Below are positions 15,660 to 23,054 of a DNA stretch of 64,000 bases, piece after piece. This stretch comes from Mycobacterium sp. 3519A (GTDB lineage Bacteria; Actinomycetota; Actinomycetes; Mycobacteriales; Mycobacteriaceae): contig NZ_OESG01000014.1 in NCBI RefSeq assembly GCF_900240945.1, positions 1,346,015 to 1,410,014 of the forward strand. The letters are read 5' to 3'. Below the pieces are notes generated by a model. That model was not told the DNA's origin. It was given only the letters and a program-made list of their open reading frames with translations, and ran no database searches. Position numbers and translations under genes: made by a program. Numbering within the stretch: the first letter of the stretch is position 1; every line of letters begins with the position of its first letter.

Positions 15660-17027
15660 ATGAATTCACCGTGTATCGGTACCTGTCGTCGCGCAGCAGC
15701 CGTGCTGACATTCGTTTGCGTAATCTGTTTGACTGCGCTTTTCGCTGGGATGGTCCCGGCGCTCGCCGACGATCCGACGTACGAACCGGCAGATACCACA
15801 ACTGAAACGACCTCTTTTACGCCGCAGGAGTCGGTAGCGTCGGCTGTCACGGAACCAGTCGTGACTTCGGAGGTTGTGCCGGCGACGGGGGAGATGACGG
15901 TAACTGCCGAGGCAACCTCAACAGCGACGACCAGTTTCTCAGCGACAAATACAACGCCCACGACGGCAGCATGGGAGCCCGCGACTGAAGGCAGCGTGAC
16001 ATCGTCGGAAACCGCTGCGACCGCCGCTGTGACTTCGTCCGAGTTCTCGTCGCGGGCGGAGTCTTTTCCGATCGCGGAGCCAAGCAGGGTGGAGGCCACG
16101 TCAGCAGATATCGACAGCGCTAAAGCATCGTCGCCGAGAGAGGTGGTGCCAAACCTTCTGCAGCAGAGCGAGGTTGACGACATCAAGAGCGTAGTCGGCG
16201 ATCAGGTGAATCTGCAGTGGCAGCCGGACTGGGTCAGCCAGGACGAGAACTTCAGGCCGGTGATCTTCAATCCGCTGCGCGAGAGCCTTCAGATCGTCTA
16301 CCTCGATCGGGGCGACCCGCGGACACTGACGATTCAACCGTTGACAAGCGCGGTCGTCGAATTGGCGCGTGGCGCATACGGCATCACGGTGATGGTGCTA
16401 GACACAGTGGGTCGAGTGCGGGACGTGGCTGTGGGGAACGTATTCAGCGGTCAGCCGCCCGAAAGCCGCACCAAAGTATCAGTACTCGTGGATTACTCCA
16501 CCGAGACATACAAGCCGATCACGGTTGAAAAGGTCACAGATCTAGGAGAAGACCCCGAAGTGGGTGAGCGGAAGATCCTGCTCGACGATTCGACGCCAGT
16601 TTGGGGTACCTGGACGGAAACCTCTACGGGTGAAATGCAATTCAAGGTCCATAAGACACAGCAGCTCCCTGGTATCGACGCGCCAGCGGAAGGACCGCTG
16701 CCAGGCAACTATGAGTTGGTTGCCGCCAGTGAACCGCTTTCGTCAACAGACGTCCTGCTGATCCTGGTGGCACTTCTGATCGCAGCGTTAGCACTGGGCG
16801 CAGTGATCGCTCGCATCGTTCGGTCATCGCAACGTAACCGGCACGGACTCCAAGGCCCCCGCGTGCAGGCAGTTTGCAGTCCGGGCGCTCCTGTTGCCGT
16901 GACCGTGCGCGAGATACCTGATGGCGCCGAAGTGACGCACGCGATACGACTGGTCACCCTTTCCGGCCCGACGATCCTGACCATTAGAGAGGTGAATGAT
17001 GACCACAGTCGAGCAAACCAACCTTGA
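15660..17027 (+). CDS. Exported protein anchored by a C-terminal membrane helix, 455 aa
   Basis: The ATG at 15660 is preferred over 15642 because GGGGGGA precedes it. It has an N-terminal signal sequence (to about ALAD, residue 38), then a long Thr/Ser/Glu-rich low-complexity region (about 40-170), a folded domain (about 180-360, beginning VDDIKSVVGDQVNLQW) and a C-terminal transmembrane helix (about 368-392, LLILVALLIAALALGAVIA) followed by a cytoplasmic tail of about 60 residues. Its end overlaps the next gene by 32 bp, so the two are coupled. Codon use is less GC-biased than in the core genes. Family not recognised. Confidence 0.78.
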   Translation: MNSPCIGTCRRAAAVLTFVCVICLTALFAGMVPALADDPTYEPADTTTETTSFTPQESVASAVTEPVVTSEVVPATGEMTVTAEATSTATTSFSATNTTPTTAAWEPATEGSVTSSETAATAAVTSSEFSSRAESFPIAEPSRVEATSADIDSAKASSPREVVPNLLQQSEVDDIKSVVGDQVNLQWQPDWVSQDENFRPVIFNPLRESLQIVYLDRGDPRTLTIQPLTSAVVELARGAYGITVMVLDTVGRVRDVAVGNVFSGQPPESRTKVSVLVDYSTETYKPITVEKVTDLGEDPEVGERKILLDDSTPVWGTWTETSTGEMQFKVHKTQQLPGIDAPAEGPLPGNYELVAASEPLSSTDVLLILVALLIAALALGAVIARIVRSSQRNRHGLQGPRVQAVCSPGAPVAVTVREIPDGAEVTHAIRLVTLSGPTILTIREVNDDHSRANQP

Positions 17028-17751
17028 CGAGTCGGCGACCGCTCGTGAACTGTTATTCGGCGGTGAACTCAAGGAACCGACCGAAGTAATCGCGGAGTCG
17101 TTGCGGGACCACGATGTCGTCAAACCGCAGGTCAGCGGGTTTCCCGCTTTGACGGCTGCCGTCGAACACGAAGTGGCCAGCACGGCGCACTCGTTCCTCT
17201 CGTTGGACCTGCTCGATTTGCTTGTCGCCGGATGGAAGCGTTACGAGGCGCTCGCCGAGGCCGCACGCCGCACCCGTGACGCCCCACCGACGACGGAGGA
17301 GGTCGTGGCCTTGGTGGCGCATCGAGTGGAGTCGAGCCACGATCTGAAGGTCGAGTTGTTGGTCGACGGCAGATCGGTCGGTACCGTCAACATGCAGCTG
17401 AGCATCGCTTTTGATTTGGTGGGGCTATTGGTGGTGGTGCGCCAGGGTCGACTGGTAGCGGTGCGATCGGGCAAATGCACCGTCATCGGGACGATGACAA
17501 TCGAGCAGGCGGTCGTGGCAGAACGGAAGCGTGCGCTCGACGTCCCAGGTGCGCTGCGCTTGCAGGGCATTGCGCTCGTCGAGTCGGCCGCGTGTACTCC
17601 GGAGGCGTCTCCCGCGGATTGGTATCCCGACCCGACGCGGCGATATGAGCTGCGGCGGTGGGATGGGTGTCATTGGACTGAGCACGTCGCGAGTCAGGGG
17701 CGCGTCATATCAGATCCCGTCGAGTCGAAGTCGGCTGCGCATACCGGGTGA
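16996..17751 (+). CDS. Protein with C-terminal DUF2510-like motif, 251 aa
   Basis: A soluble, probably cytoplasmic protein with ATG at 16996 (a second ATG follows directly). An alpha-helical N-terminal region (1-115) and a beta-rich middle (DLKVELLVDGRSVGTVNMQLSIAFDLVGLLVVV, about 115-147, given by its ends) precede a C-terminal ADWYPDPTRRYELRRWDGCHWTEHV, which is the short DUF2510 motif usually linked to actinobacterial membrane or envelope proteins. It overlaps the exported-protein gene by 32 bp, so the products may act together, with this one binding the cytoplasmic tail of its partner. Function unknown. Confidence 0.75.
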   Translation: MMTTVEQTNLDESATARELLFGGELKEPTEVIAESLRDHDVVKPQVSGFPALTAAVEHEVASTAHSFLSLDLLDLLVAGWKRYEALAEAARRTRDAPPTTEEVVALVAHRVESSHDLKVELLVDGRSVGTVNMQLSIAFDLVGLLVVVRQGRLVAVRSGKCTVIGTMTIEQAVVAERKRALDVPGALRLQGIALVESAACTPEASPADWYPDPTRRYELRRWDGCHWTEHVASQGRVISDPVESKSAAHTG

Positions 17752-17785
17752 CGCGACGCTGTAACCCCGGCCGCTATCTCTTGGC

Positions 17786-18259
17786 ATGACGCTGACCCAG
17801 TTCACCGCCACGCGCACGTCGGGCGCCGTGGTGCTCATCCGTCTCTACGTGGGCCTGATCTTCGCCGGCGAAGGGATACTCAAATTCATCCGGCCCGACG
17901 CACTCGGTCCCGGGCGGTTCGTCAAGGCGGGTATCCCTGGCGGGACTTTCCTTGCTTATCTGGACGGAGTCGTCGAGATCGGTTGTGGTGCAATGATTCT
18001 TGCAGGTCTGCTGACACGCCTTGCCACATTGCCGATGATCGTCGACATGCTCGGCGCGCTAGCCATCACCAAGGTGCCACTGTTGTGGAGCCACGCGCCG
18101 CTGTATCCGAAAGAGGGCGGGTTCTGGGACTTCTTCCACGAAGGCCGCCTCGAGGTGGCAATGCTCTGCGGCACTATCTTCCTGCTCATCGTCGGATCCG
18201 GGGCGTATTCGCTCGATGTCAGGATGAACTCCGAACGCGCCGCCGCCGTAGTCACGTAA
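17786..18259 (+). CDS. DoxX-family membrane protein
   Basis: 157 residues with four hydrophobic helices: RLYVGLIFAGEGILKFIRP (19-37), a segment after GGTFLAYLDGVVEIGCG, LPMIVDMLGALAIT and LCGTIFLLIVGSGAYS. The GEGILKF motif is typical of DoxX/DoxD proteins, which are associated with quinone redox reactions or thiol-stress complexes. Its stop codon is followed at once by the GTG of the sigma factor gene, so it is the first gene of a three-gene operon with the ECF sigma factor and the Rieske protein. Confidence 0.88.
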   Translation: MTLTQFTATRTSGAVVLIRLYVGLIFAGEGILKFIRPDALGPGRFVKAGIPGGTFLAYLDGVVEIGCGAMILAGLLTRLATLPMIVDMLGALAITKVPLLWSHAPLYPKEGGFWDFFHEGRLEVAMLCGTIFLLIVGSGAYSLDVRMNSERAAAVVT

Positions 18260-18814
18260 GTGATCAACGGCGAGCGTGAGGAGCGCTGTCGCAAACCCGT
18301 TGCGGGGCTGCAGCCCGTGACGGGTGCGGCCTATCCGGACTGGGATGCGGTCTACCGCGACAACGTCACCTGGGTCTACCGGCTGATGTACGGCAAGGTC
18401 GGTAACCAACCGGATGCCGAAGACCTGACCGCTGAGGTCTTCATGACGGCCCTGAAGCCGCTACGGGTTTCGGCGACCGTGCCCGAGGTGCGCAAGTACC
18501 TTCGGATGACCGCTCGCACGGTGCTCGCCTCCTACTGGGGCGATCGGATGGGCAGGCCGTTGACGACGATCGAGGAGGATGTGCCCGAGCCACTCGAACC
18601 GGAATTCATCGTGACCGACGCCCCCGACAAGGTCCGCCGGTTGCTGCAGCGGCTGCCTGACAATTACCGTCGGATCCTGGAACTGCGCTTCCTGCAAGCA
18701 TTTTCGGTGCGCGAAGCCGCGACCCAGATGGGCGTGACCGTCGCGAACGCCAAGGTGTTGCAGTACCGCGCGCTGCGGATGGCGGCACAATCCGGTGAGG
18801 AGTCCATCTCATGA
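18260..18814 (+). CDS. ECF-type RNA polymerase sigma factor
   Basis: 184 residues, starting GTG directly after the DoxX stop. Sigma-70 region 2 spans about 25-95 (WVYRLMYGKVGNQPDAEDLTAEVFMTAL) and region 4 about 125-180 (LQRLPDNYRRILELRFLQAFSVREAATQMGVTVANAKVLQYRALRM, span given). No SnoaL-like extension follows. It should direct RNA polymerase to a small regulon. The gene overlaps the Rieske gene by 4 bp (ATGA), so a translational partnership with that protein is strongly suggested, in the place where an anti-sigma factor normally sits. Confidence 0.9.
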   Translation: MINGEREERCRKPVAGLQPVTGAAYPDWDAVYRDNVTWVYRLMYGKVGNQPDAEDLTAEVFMTALKPLRVSATVPEVRKYLRMTARTVLASYWGDRMGRPLTTIEEDVPEPLEPEFIVTDAPDKVRRLLQRLPDNYRRILELRFLQAFSVREAATQMGVTVANAKVLQYRALRMAAQSGEESIS

Positions 18815-19509
18815 GCAACCGAACCGTACGCCGCTTCGTCGAGGGTCTGCTGCGCGGACACCGCACCCAGCACGCGCGCCCCGATGACTTCGAAGCCCAG
18901 CAGATGAAAACCGCGATCGAACTGCGGGCGGCCCGGTTGGGCAGTGATGCGCCCCGTGAACAGTTCGTCACCGATCTACATCGCAGGTTGGCGGCCGAAA
19001 TGGCCGACGAGCAACCCGCAGTCGACCACCCCCGCTGGGTTCCGCGCCGCCGCGACGTAGTGATCGGCGGGTCTGTGGCCGCGGCGTCGGCGGTCGCAGG
19101 ATTGGTGGTCGGCCGCAACCTGCTGGCGCCGACCGAGACGCAGCAGGCGACGCCGCCCACCCAAGGCGAGCTGCACCCCAACGCGGGAGCATGGCAAACC
19201 GTCGGCGCAAGCGCCGACCTACCGGAGGGCGGAGCGCTCGCATTCGACCTCGGCGTGGTCAACGGATTCGTGCACCGCACCGACGCGAAACTGGAAGCGG
19301 TGTCCGGAGTTTGCACGCATCAGGGCTGCAAACTGTGGCTCGATGCGCCGAAAAGCCGACTGCGATGCCCGTGCCACTCGACGTCGTTTTCACTCGAGGG
19401 CGCGACCGTCACCCATCAGCTACCGGTGGCGCCGCCGCCGCTGCCGAAGTTCCAGGTGCGCGAAACAGGCGGAGTCATCGAGGTTTTCGCGCCAACCAAA
19501 CCCGCGTAG
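18811..19509 (+). CDS. Membrane-anchored Rieske [2Fe-2S] protein with N-terminal cytoplasmic region
   Basis: 232 residues. The N-terminal 76 residues are soluble and helical and do not belong to a Rieske fold. A twin-arginine motif, VPRRRDVVIGG (78-87), and one hydrophobic helix (about 82-101) follow, then the Rieske domain with box I CTHQGC (Cys168, His170, Cys173) and box II CPCHS (Cys186, Cys188, His189). The four ligands and the disulfide pair are all present. Known Rieske proteins with this layout are exported folded by Tat. Coupled to an ECF sigma gene, it could be a redox-responsive anti-sigma factor, with the N-terminal part holding the sigma factor; that is inference. Confidence 0.9.
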   Translation: MSNRTVRRFVEGLLRGHRTQHARPDDFEAQQMKTAIELRAARLGSDAPREQFVTDLHRRLAAEMADEQPAVDHPRWVPRRRDVVIGGSVAAASAVAGLVVGRNLLAPTETQQATPPTQGELHPNAGAWQTVGASADLPEGGALAFDLGVVNGFVHRTDAKLEAVSGVCTHQGCKLWLDAPKSRLRCPCHSTSFSLEGATVTHQLPVAPPPLPKFQVRETGGVIEVFAPTKPA

Positions 19510-19526
19510 CCGCATACGGTAGAGAC

Positions 19527-20087
19527 ATGATCGACACCCCGTGGGAACCTCCGTTCGCCGGTACCGAGACCGAACACCTCATCGGTGCGCTCGACCGGTT
19601 GCGCACCACCTTCCGGTGGAAAGTCGACGACCTCGATGTTGACGGCCTCTCAGCGCGCATCGGCGCGTCCGAACTCACTCTCGGCGGTCTGCTCAAACAC
19701 ATGGCGATCAACGAGGACTACATATTCGCCCAGAAAATGAAGGGCGAACCGGTCGGCGAGCCTTGGGAATCGTCGTGGGACGGCACCGACGACTGGGAAT
19801 TCACCTCAGCCGCAAGCGATACGCCCGAGCAGCTGTACAAGTTGTGGGACGACGCGGTGCAACGATCCCGTACCAGACTCGACGCGGCGCTGGCCGGCGG
19901 CGGGCTCGATCAACGGGTTCACCTCACGGCCCCCAACGGACAGCACGCGAGCCTGCGCAGGCTGTTGTGTGACTTGATCGAGGAGTACGGCCGCCATACC
20001 GGCCACGCGGATCTGCTTCGCGAGGCGGTCGACGGTCGGGTGGGGGAGGATCCCCCGCCGGGATGGCGCCCGGTGTCGAACCGATAA
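19527..20087 (+). CDS. DinB-family (DUF664-type) protein
   Basis: 186 residues from the ATG at 19527. The four-helix DinB fold is indicated by LIGALDRLRTTFRWKVDDL, GGLLKHMAINEDYIF with a metal-ligand-type His and LLCDLIEEYGRHTGHADLLREAVDG near the C-terminus, with HTGH as the conserved metal-site motif. Related actinobacterial proteins are metal-dependent and some use mycothiol or bacillithiol. The substrate is unknown. It lies 17 bp after the Rieske gene and may be co-transcribed. Confidence 0.87.
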   Translation: MIDTPWEPPFAGTETEHLIGALDRLRTTFRWKVDDLDVDGLSARIGASELTLGGLLKHMAINEDYIFAQKMKGEPVGEPWESSWDGTDDWEFTSAASDTPEQLYKLWDDAVQRSRTRLDAALAGGGLDQRVHLTAPNGQHASLRRLLCDLIEEYGRHTGHADLLREAVDGRVGEDPPPGWRPVSNR

Positions 20088-20088
20088 G

Positions 20089-20601
20089 TTGAGGGTCGTG
20101 CGACTGCTGCTGATCGCCGATACCCACGTTCCCAAGAAGGCCCGCGATCTGCCCGCACAGGTATGGCGGGAGGTCGACGCAGCCGACGTCGTGGTGCATG
20201 CCGGTGACTGGGCGGAACCGCCGCTGCTCGACCAACTCGAAGCAAGGGCGGAGCGGCTGGTGGCGTGCTGGGGCAACAACGACGGCGCGGAGTTGCGCAG
20301 TCGCCTGCCGGAGCGCGCCGATGCAACGCTCGGTGGGCTGCGGTTCACCGTCGTGCACGAGACCGGCGCCGCCACCGGACGCGAGGCGCGGATGGCCAAG
20401 GCGTATCCGGACACCGACGTGCTGGTGTTCGGCCACAGCCACATCCCGTGGGACACCACCGCCAAGACGGGTCTTCGGTTACTGAACCCCGGTTCGCCCA
20501 CTGACCGACGGCGCCAACCGTTCTGCACCTACATGACGGCGACGGTCGACAACGCCGCCCTTTCCGACGTCGTGCTACACAACGTGGAGCGCCGTGGCTG
20601 A
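20089..20601 (+). CDS. YfcE/MJ0936-type metallophosphoesterase
   Basis: 170 residues from TTG at 20089; GTG at 20098 is an alternative. All metallophosphoesterase motifs are present: LIADTHVP (motif I), VVHAGDWAE (II), CWGNNDGAE (III, GNxD/E), VVHETG (IV) and VFGHSHIPWD (V). Bacterial proteins of this size hydrolyse phosphodiesters, and several act on cyclic nucleotides or model bis-pNPP. It is a cytosolic two-metal enzyme. It starts 1 bp after the DinB-like gene and overlaps the next gene by 8 bp, so the three form one transcription unit. Confidence 0.91.
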   Translation: MRVVRLLLIADTHVPKKARDLPAQVWREVDAADVVVHAGDWAEPPLLDQLEARAERLVACWGNNDGAELRSRLPERADATLGGLRFTVVHETGAATGREARMAKAYPDTDVLVFGHSHIPWDTTAKTGLRLLNPGSPTDRRRQPFCTYMTATVDNAALSDVVLHNVERRG

Positions 20602-21007
20602 CCGCAAAGCCCGCACGGCCGACGTGCACGAGATCGCCGCATCCATGCCGCACGTCACCCGGATCGAAGGCCCCAAGGGAAATGCGATCTACCAGGTGGG
20701 CGGCAAGTCGTTCGTGTTCTTCCGCACTCCGCAACCCGACGCCGCCGATCCCGACACCGGCGAACGGTATGCCGACGTCATCATGATCTGGGTGGCATCC
20801 GAGAGCGACAAACTCGCGCTCATCCAGGATCCTGAGTCGCCGTTCTTCACCACTGACCGGTTCGACGATCACCCGTCGGTTCTGGTGCGTGCCAAGAACT
20901 TACGCAAGATCAGCAGGGCCGAGCTGACCGAGCTGATTCAGGATGCCTGGCTGTCGCGGGCGTCGAAGCGCCGCGCCGACCGGTGGCTTGCCGAGCACGA
21001 CGGCTAG
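20594..21007 (+). CDS. MmcQ/YjbR-family protein
   Basis: 137 residues from GTG at 20594, overlapping the phosphoesterase gene by 8 bp. The CyaY-like fold of the MmcQ/YjbR family is indicated by ADVHEIAASMPHVTRIEG, KSFVFFRTPQ, ILRD-like RYADVIMIWVASES, PSVLVRAKNL and the C-terminal TELIQDAWLSRASKRRADRW. Members are often called DNA-binding, but direct evidence is limited. Nothing in the context fixes a function beyond co-expression with the phosphoesterase. Confidence 0.85.
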   Translation: MADRKARTADVHEIAASMPHVTRIEGPKGNAIYQVGGKSFVFFRTPQPDAADPDTGERYADVIMIWVASESDKLALIQDPESPFFTTDRFDDHPSVLVRAKNLRKISRAELTELIQDAWLSRASKRRADRWLAEHDG

Positions 21008-21057
21008 CGACAACTCTTAGGGTTTTCTTTGGTTTGTTTCTAGCGTTTCCTTAAGTG

Positions 21058-21073
21058 TCGAACATATGTTCGA
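21058..21073. promoter_or_regulatory. LexA/SOS box, perfect palindrome
   Basis: TCGAACATATGTTCGA is an exact match to the mycobacterial SOS box, TCGAAC-N4-GTTCGA. It overlaps the ATG at 21066 of the HNH protein gene. DNA-damage control by LexA of 13E12-family genes is known in M. tuberculosis, so this site very likely governs the downstream gene. Confidence 0.88.
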
Positions 21074-22475
21074 TGGTATGGGTGGGGTTGCGGTCGAGGA
21101 GGCGGTGGCGGCGGTGCGCGCCGCGCATACCGCGCTGACCGGGCTGACCGCCGAGACGTTGACCCGTCCGCAGTTGTTGGCGGTGCTTGATGAGGTGGAG
21201 GTGTTGTCGTGTCAGTTGCCCGCGCACCGCAATGGGTTGTTGGCCGGGTTGCAGGCCCAGGCCACACCGAGGGAGTTGGGTGCCAAGTCGTGGCGGGCGG
21301 TGTTGGCGACCCGGTGGCATTTGTCGGGTAAGGAGGCGGGTCGGCGGCTGGCCGAGGCCGAGGTGTTGGCGCCGCGGCACACCGTGTCGGGGCAGGTGTT
21401 GGAGCCGGTGTTGGCCTACACCGCCGCCGCCCAGGCCCATGGGGCGATCACCGGTGAGCATGTCAAGGTGCTGCGCAAGGCGATGGCCGCGATCCCGGCC
21501 GGGGTGGATGTGGCCACCCGCCATCAGATCGAGGCCGATCTGGTGCGCACCGCGCTGGGCGTGGGGCCCAAGGAGTTGAAGGAAGCCGCCTTCCGGCTGG
21601 TGTTTCTGCTCGATCAGGACGGCGCCGAACCCGACGATGCCGCGCGTGAACGCCGGCGCGAGGCCACGATGGGCCCGCAACAAGCCGACGGCACCTCCCG
21701 TCTGACCGTCACGTTGACCCCGGAGGGGCGGGCGATCTGGGAAGCGATCTGGGCCAAGTTGGCCGCTCCGGGGATGTGTAATCCCGATGATGAGCAGCCC
21801 TGTGTGTCGGGCACCCCGACTCAGGAGCAGATCGACGAGGATCAGCGCAGCCTGGGTCAGCGTCAGCATGATGCGCTGGTGGTGGCGGGGCGCAGTGTGT
21901 TGGAAAGCGGGGCGCTGGGTCAGCACAATGGGGTGGCGACCTCGATCATCATCCGCACCACCCTGCAAGACCTGCAGAGCCGTGCCGGGGTTGGGGTCAC
22001 CGGTGGCGGCACGGTGGTGCCGCTGCCCACACTGATCCGGATGGCGGCGCGTGCGCACCTGTGGTTGGCGGTATTTGATGGGGCGACCGGGTCGGCGTTG
22101 GAGTTGTTTCGGTCCCGTCGCACCGCGTCGGTGGCGCAGCGGATGATGCTGATCGCCCGCGATGGGGGGTGCACCAAACCGGGGTGCACGGTGCCGGCCT
22201 ACGGCTGCCAGGTCCATCACGCGGCCGCTGATTGGGCCGATGACGGCAACACCAACGTCGACGAGCTCGGGTTGGCGTGCGGGCCGGATAACCGGATGGT
22301 CGGCCCCAACAGCTGGAGAACCCGCCTCAACGACCGCCACGAAGTCGAATGGATTCCGCCACCCCATCTGGACACCGGCCAAACCCGCATCAACACCTAC
22401 CACACCCCCGAAAAACTCCTCCGCCCACCAAACAACGACCACCACCCCGGCGGACCCGAACCCAACACCGCCTAG
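21066..22475 (+). CDS. 13E12-repeat-family protein (DUF222 with HNH endonuclease domain)
   Basis: 469 residues from ATG at 21066; an ATG at 21078 is also possible and would lie outside the SOS box. A long helical DUF222 region occupies about 10-340. A C-terminal HNH nuclease domain begins with a zinc-type CTKPGCTVPAYGCQVHH at about 368-385 and continues WADDGNTNVDELGLACGPDN. This family is multicopy in mycobacteria; M. tuberculosis Rv3776 is the regional relative. A role in the DNA-damage response is suggested by the SOS box across its start. Target and cutting activity are unknown. Its end shares a hairpin with the convergent cupin gene. Confidence 0.92.
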   Translation: MFDGMGGVAVEEAVAAVRAAHTALTGLTAETLTRPQLLAVLDEVEVLSCQLPAHRNGLLAGLQAQATPRELGAKSWRAVLATRWHLSGKEAGRRLAEAEVLAPRHTVSGQVLEPVLAYTAAAQAHGAITGEHVKVLRKAMAAIPAGVDVATRHQIEADLVRTALGVGPKELKEAAFRLVFLLDQDGAEPDDAARERRREATMGPQQADGTSRLTVTLTPEGRAIWEAIWAKLAAPGMCNPDDEQPCVSGTPTQEQIDEDQRSLGQRQHDALVVAGRSVLESGALGQHNGVATSIIIRTTLQDLQSRAGVGVTGGGTVVPLPTLIRMAARAHLWLAVFDGATGSALELFRSRRTASVAQRMMLIARDGGCTKPGCTVPAYGCQVHHAAADWADDGNTNVDELGLACGPDNRMVGPNSWRTRLNDRHEVEWIPPPHLDTGQTRINTYHTPEKLLRPPNNDHHPGGPEPNTA

Positions 22476-22488
22476 CGAGGGGTCGCTA
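22473..22488. terminator. Short hairpin shared by convergent stop codons
   Basis: TAGCGA (22473-22478), a four-G loop and TCGCTA (22483-22488). Both stop codons, that of the HNH gene and that of the cupin gene, lie inside the arms. It is a compact bidirectional terminator candidate. Confidence 0.5.
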
Positions 22489-23001
22489 ACCGGCGGGCAC
22501 TGCGGAGTGCGACGCGCCGCACATGAACACGGCCAGACGTGCTGTGGTGTCGCCGCCGTTGCGCCATCGATGTCGAGTGCCGTTCTGTACCACGGTGTCT
22601 CCGGGGTTCAGCACTACCTCGGCGCCGTCGTCGAGTTCGAGTATCACCGTGCCTTCCAGCACGACCTCGAAGTCGATGGTGTCGGTGGTGTGCATGCCGG
22701 GATCGGAGGGGTCCATGTAGCGGAGCAATCCGGGCGCCTCGGTCTCGGTTTCGGCGGGATCGATCTCAGAGCCCGCGACTGCTTTTGGCGGAATCGTGAA
22801 CATCCCGAATCGGAACCCGCCGATCGGCGGGAAGTAGGTGCGATGCTCGGGCATAGTGCCGTCATCCGGGAACTGCGGCGTGGTGTCGCCGCCCCACAGC
22901 CGGTGCAACCCCATCACCGGCGTCGCCGATACGACCTCGTCGCTGACGAACACGGATTTACCGGATGCGTCGTGTCCGGTGACGACTCGTCGGACGTTCA
23001 T
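22486..23001 (-). CDS. Cupin-domain protein
   Basis: 171 residues from the ATG at 23001 (MNVRRVVTGHDASGKS). The single C-terminal cupin barrel is clear: TIDFEVVLEGTVILELDDG and LNPGDTVVQNGTRHRWRNGG (about 105-150). A Glu in DFEVVLEG and His in TRHRW could be metal ligands. The N-terminal half, with GLHRLWGGD, resembles a group of cupins found beside aromatic or lipid catabolic genes. It is divergent from the alkyl sulfatase gene with about 50 bp between starts, so they may be co-regulated. Function unknown. Confidence 0.85.
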   Translation of the reverse strand: MNVRRVVTGHDASGKSVFVSDEVVSATPVMGLHRLWGGDTTPQFPDDGTMPEHRTYFPPIGGFRFGMFTIPPKAVAGSEIDPAETETEAPGLLRYMDPSDPGMHTTDTIDFEVVLEGTVILELDDGAEVVLNPGDTVVQNGTRHRWRNGGDTTARLAVFMCGASHSAVPAG

Positions 23002-23054
23002 GGCGTCGATCAAACACCGCCGCTTTGACGATCGGGTGAATATTGTCTGGATCC

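Noticed and set aside
19191..20087. Long plus-strand frame from 19191 as the DinB-like gene
   Set aside because: Its first third lies inside the Rieske gene in another frame; the ATG at 19527 starts the recognisable domain.
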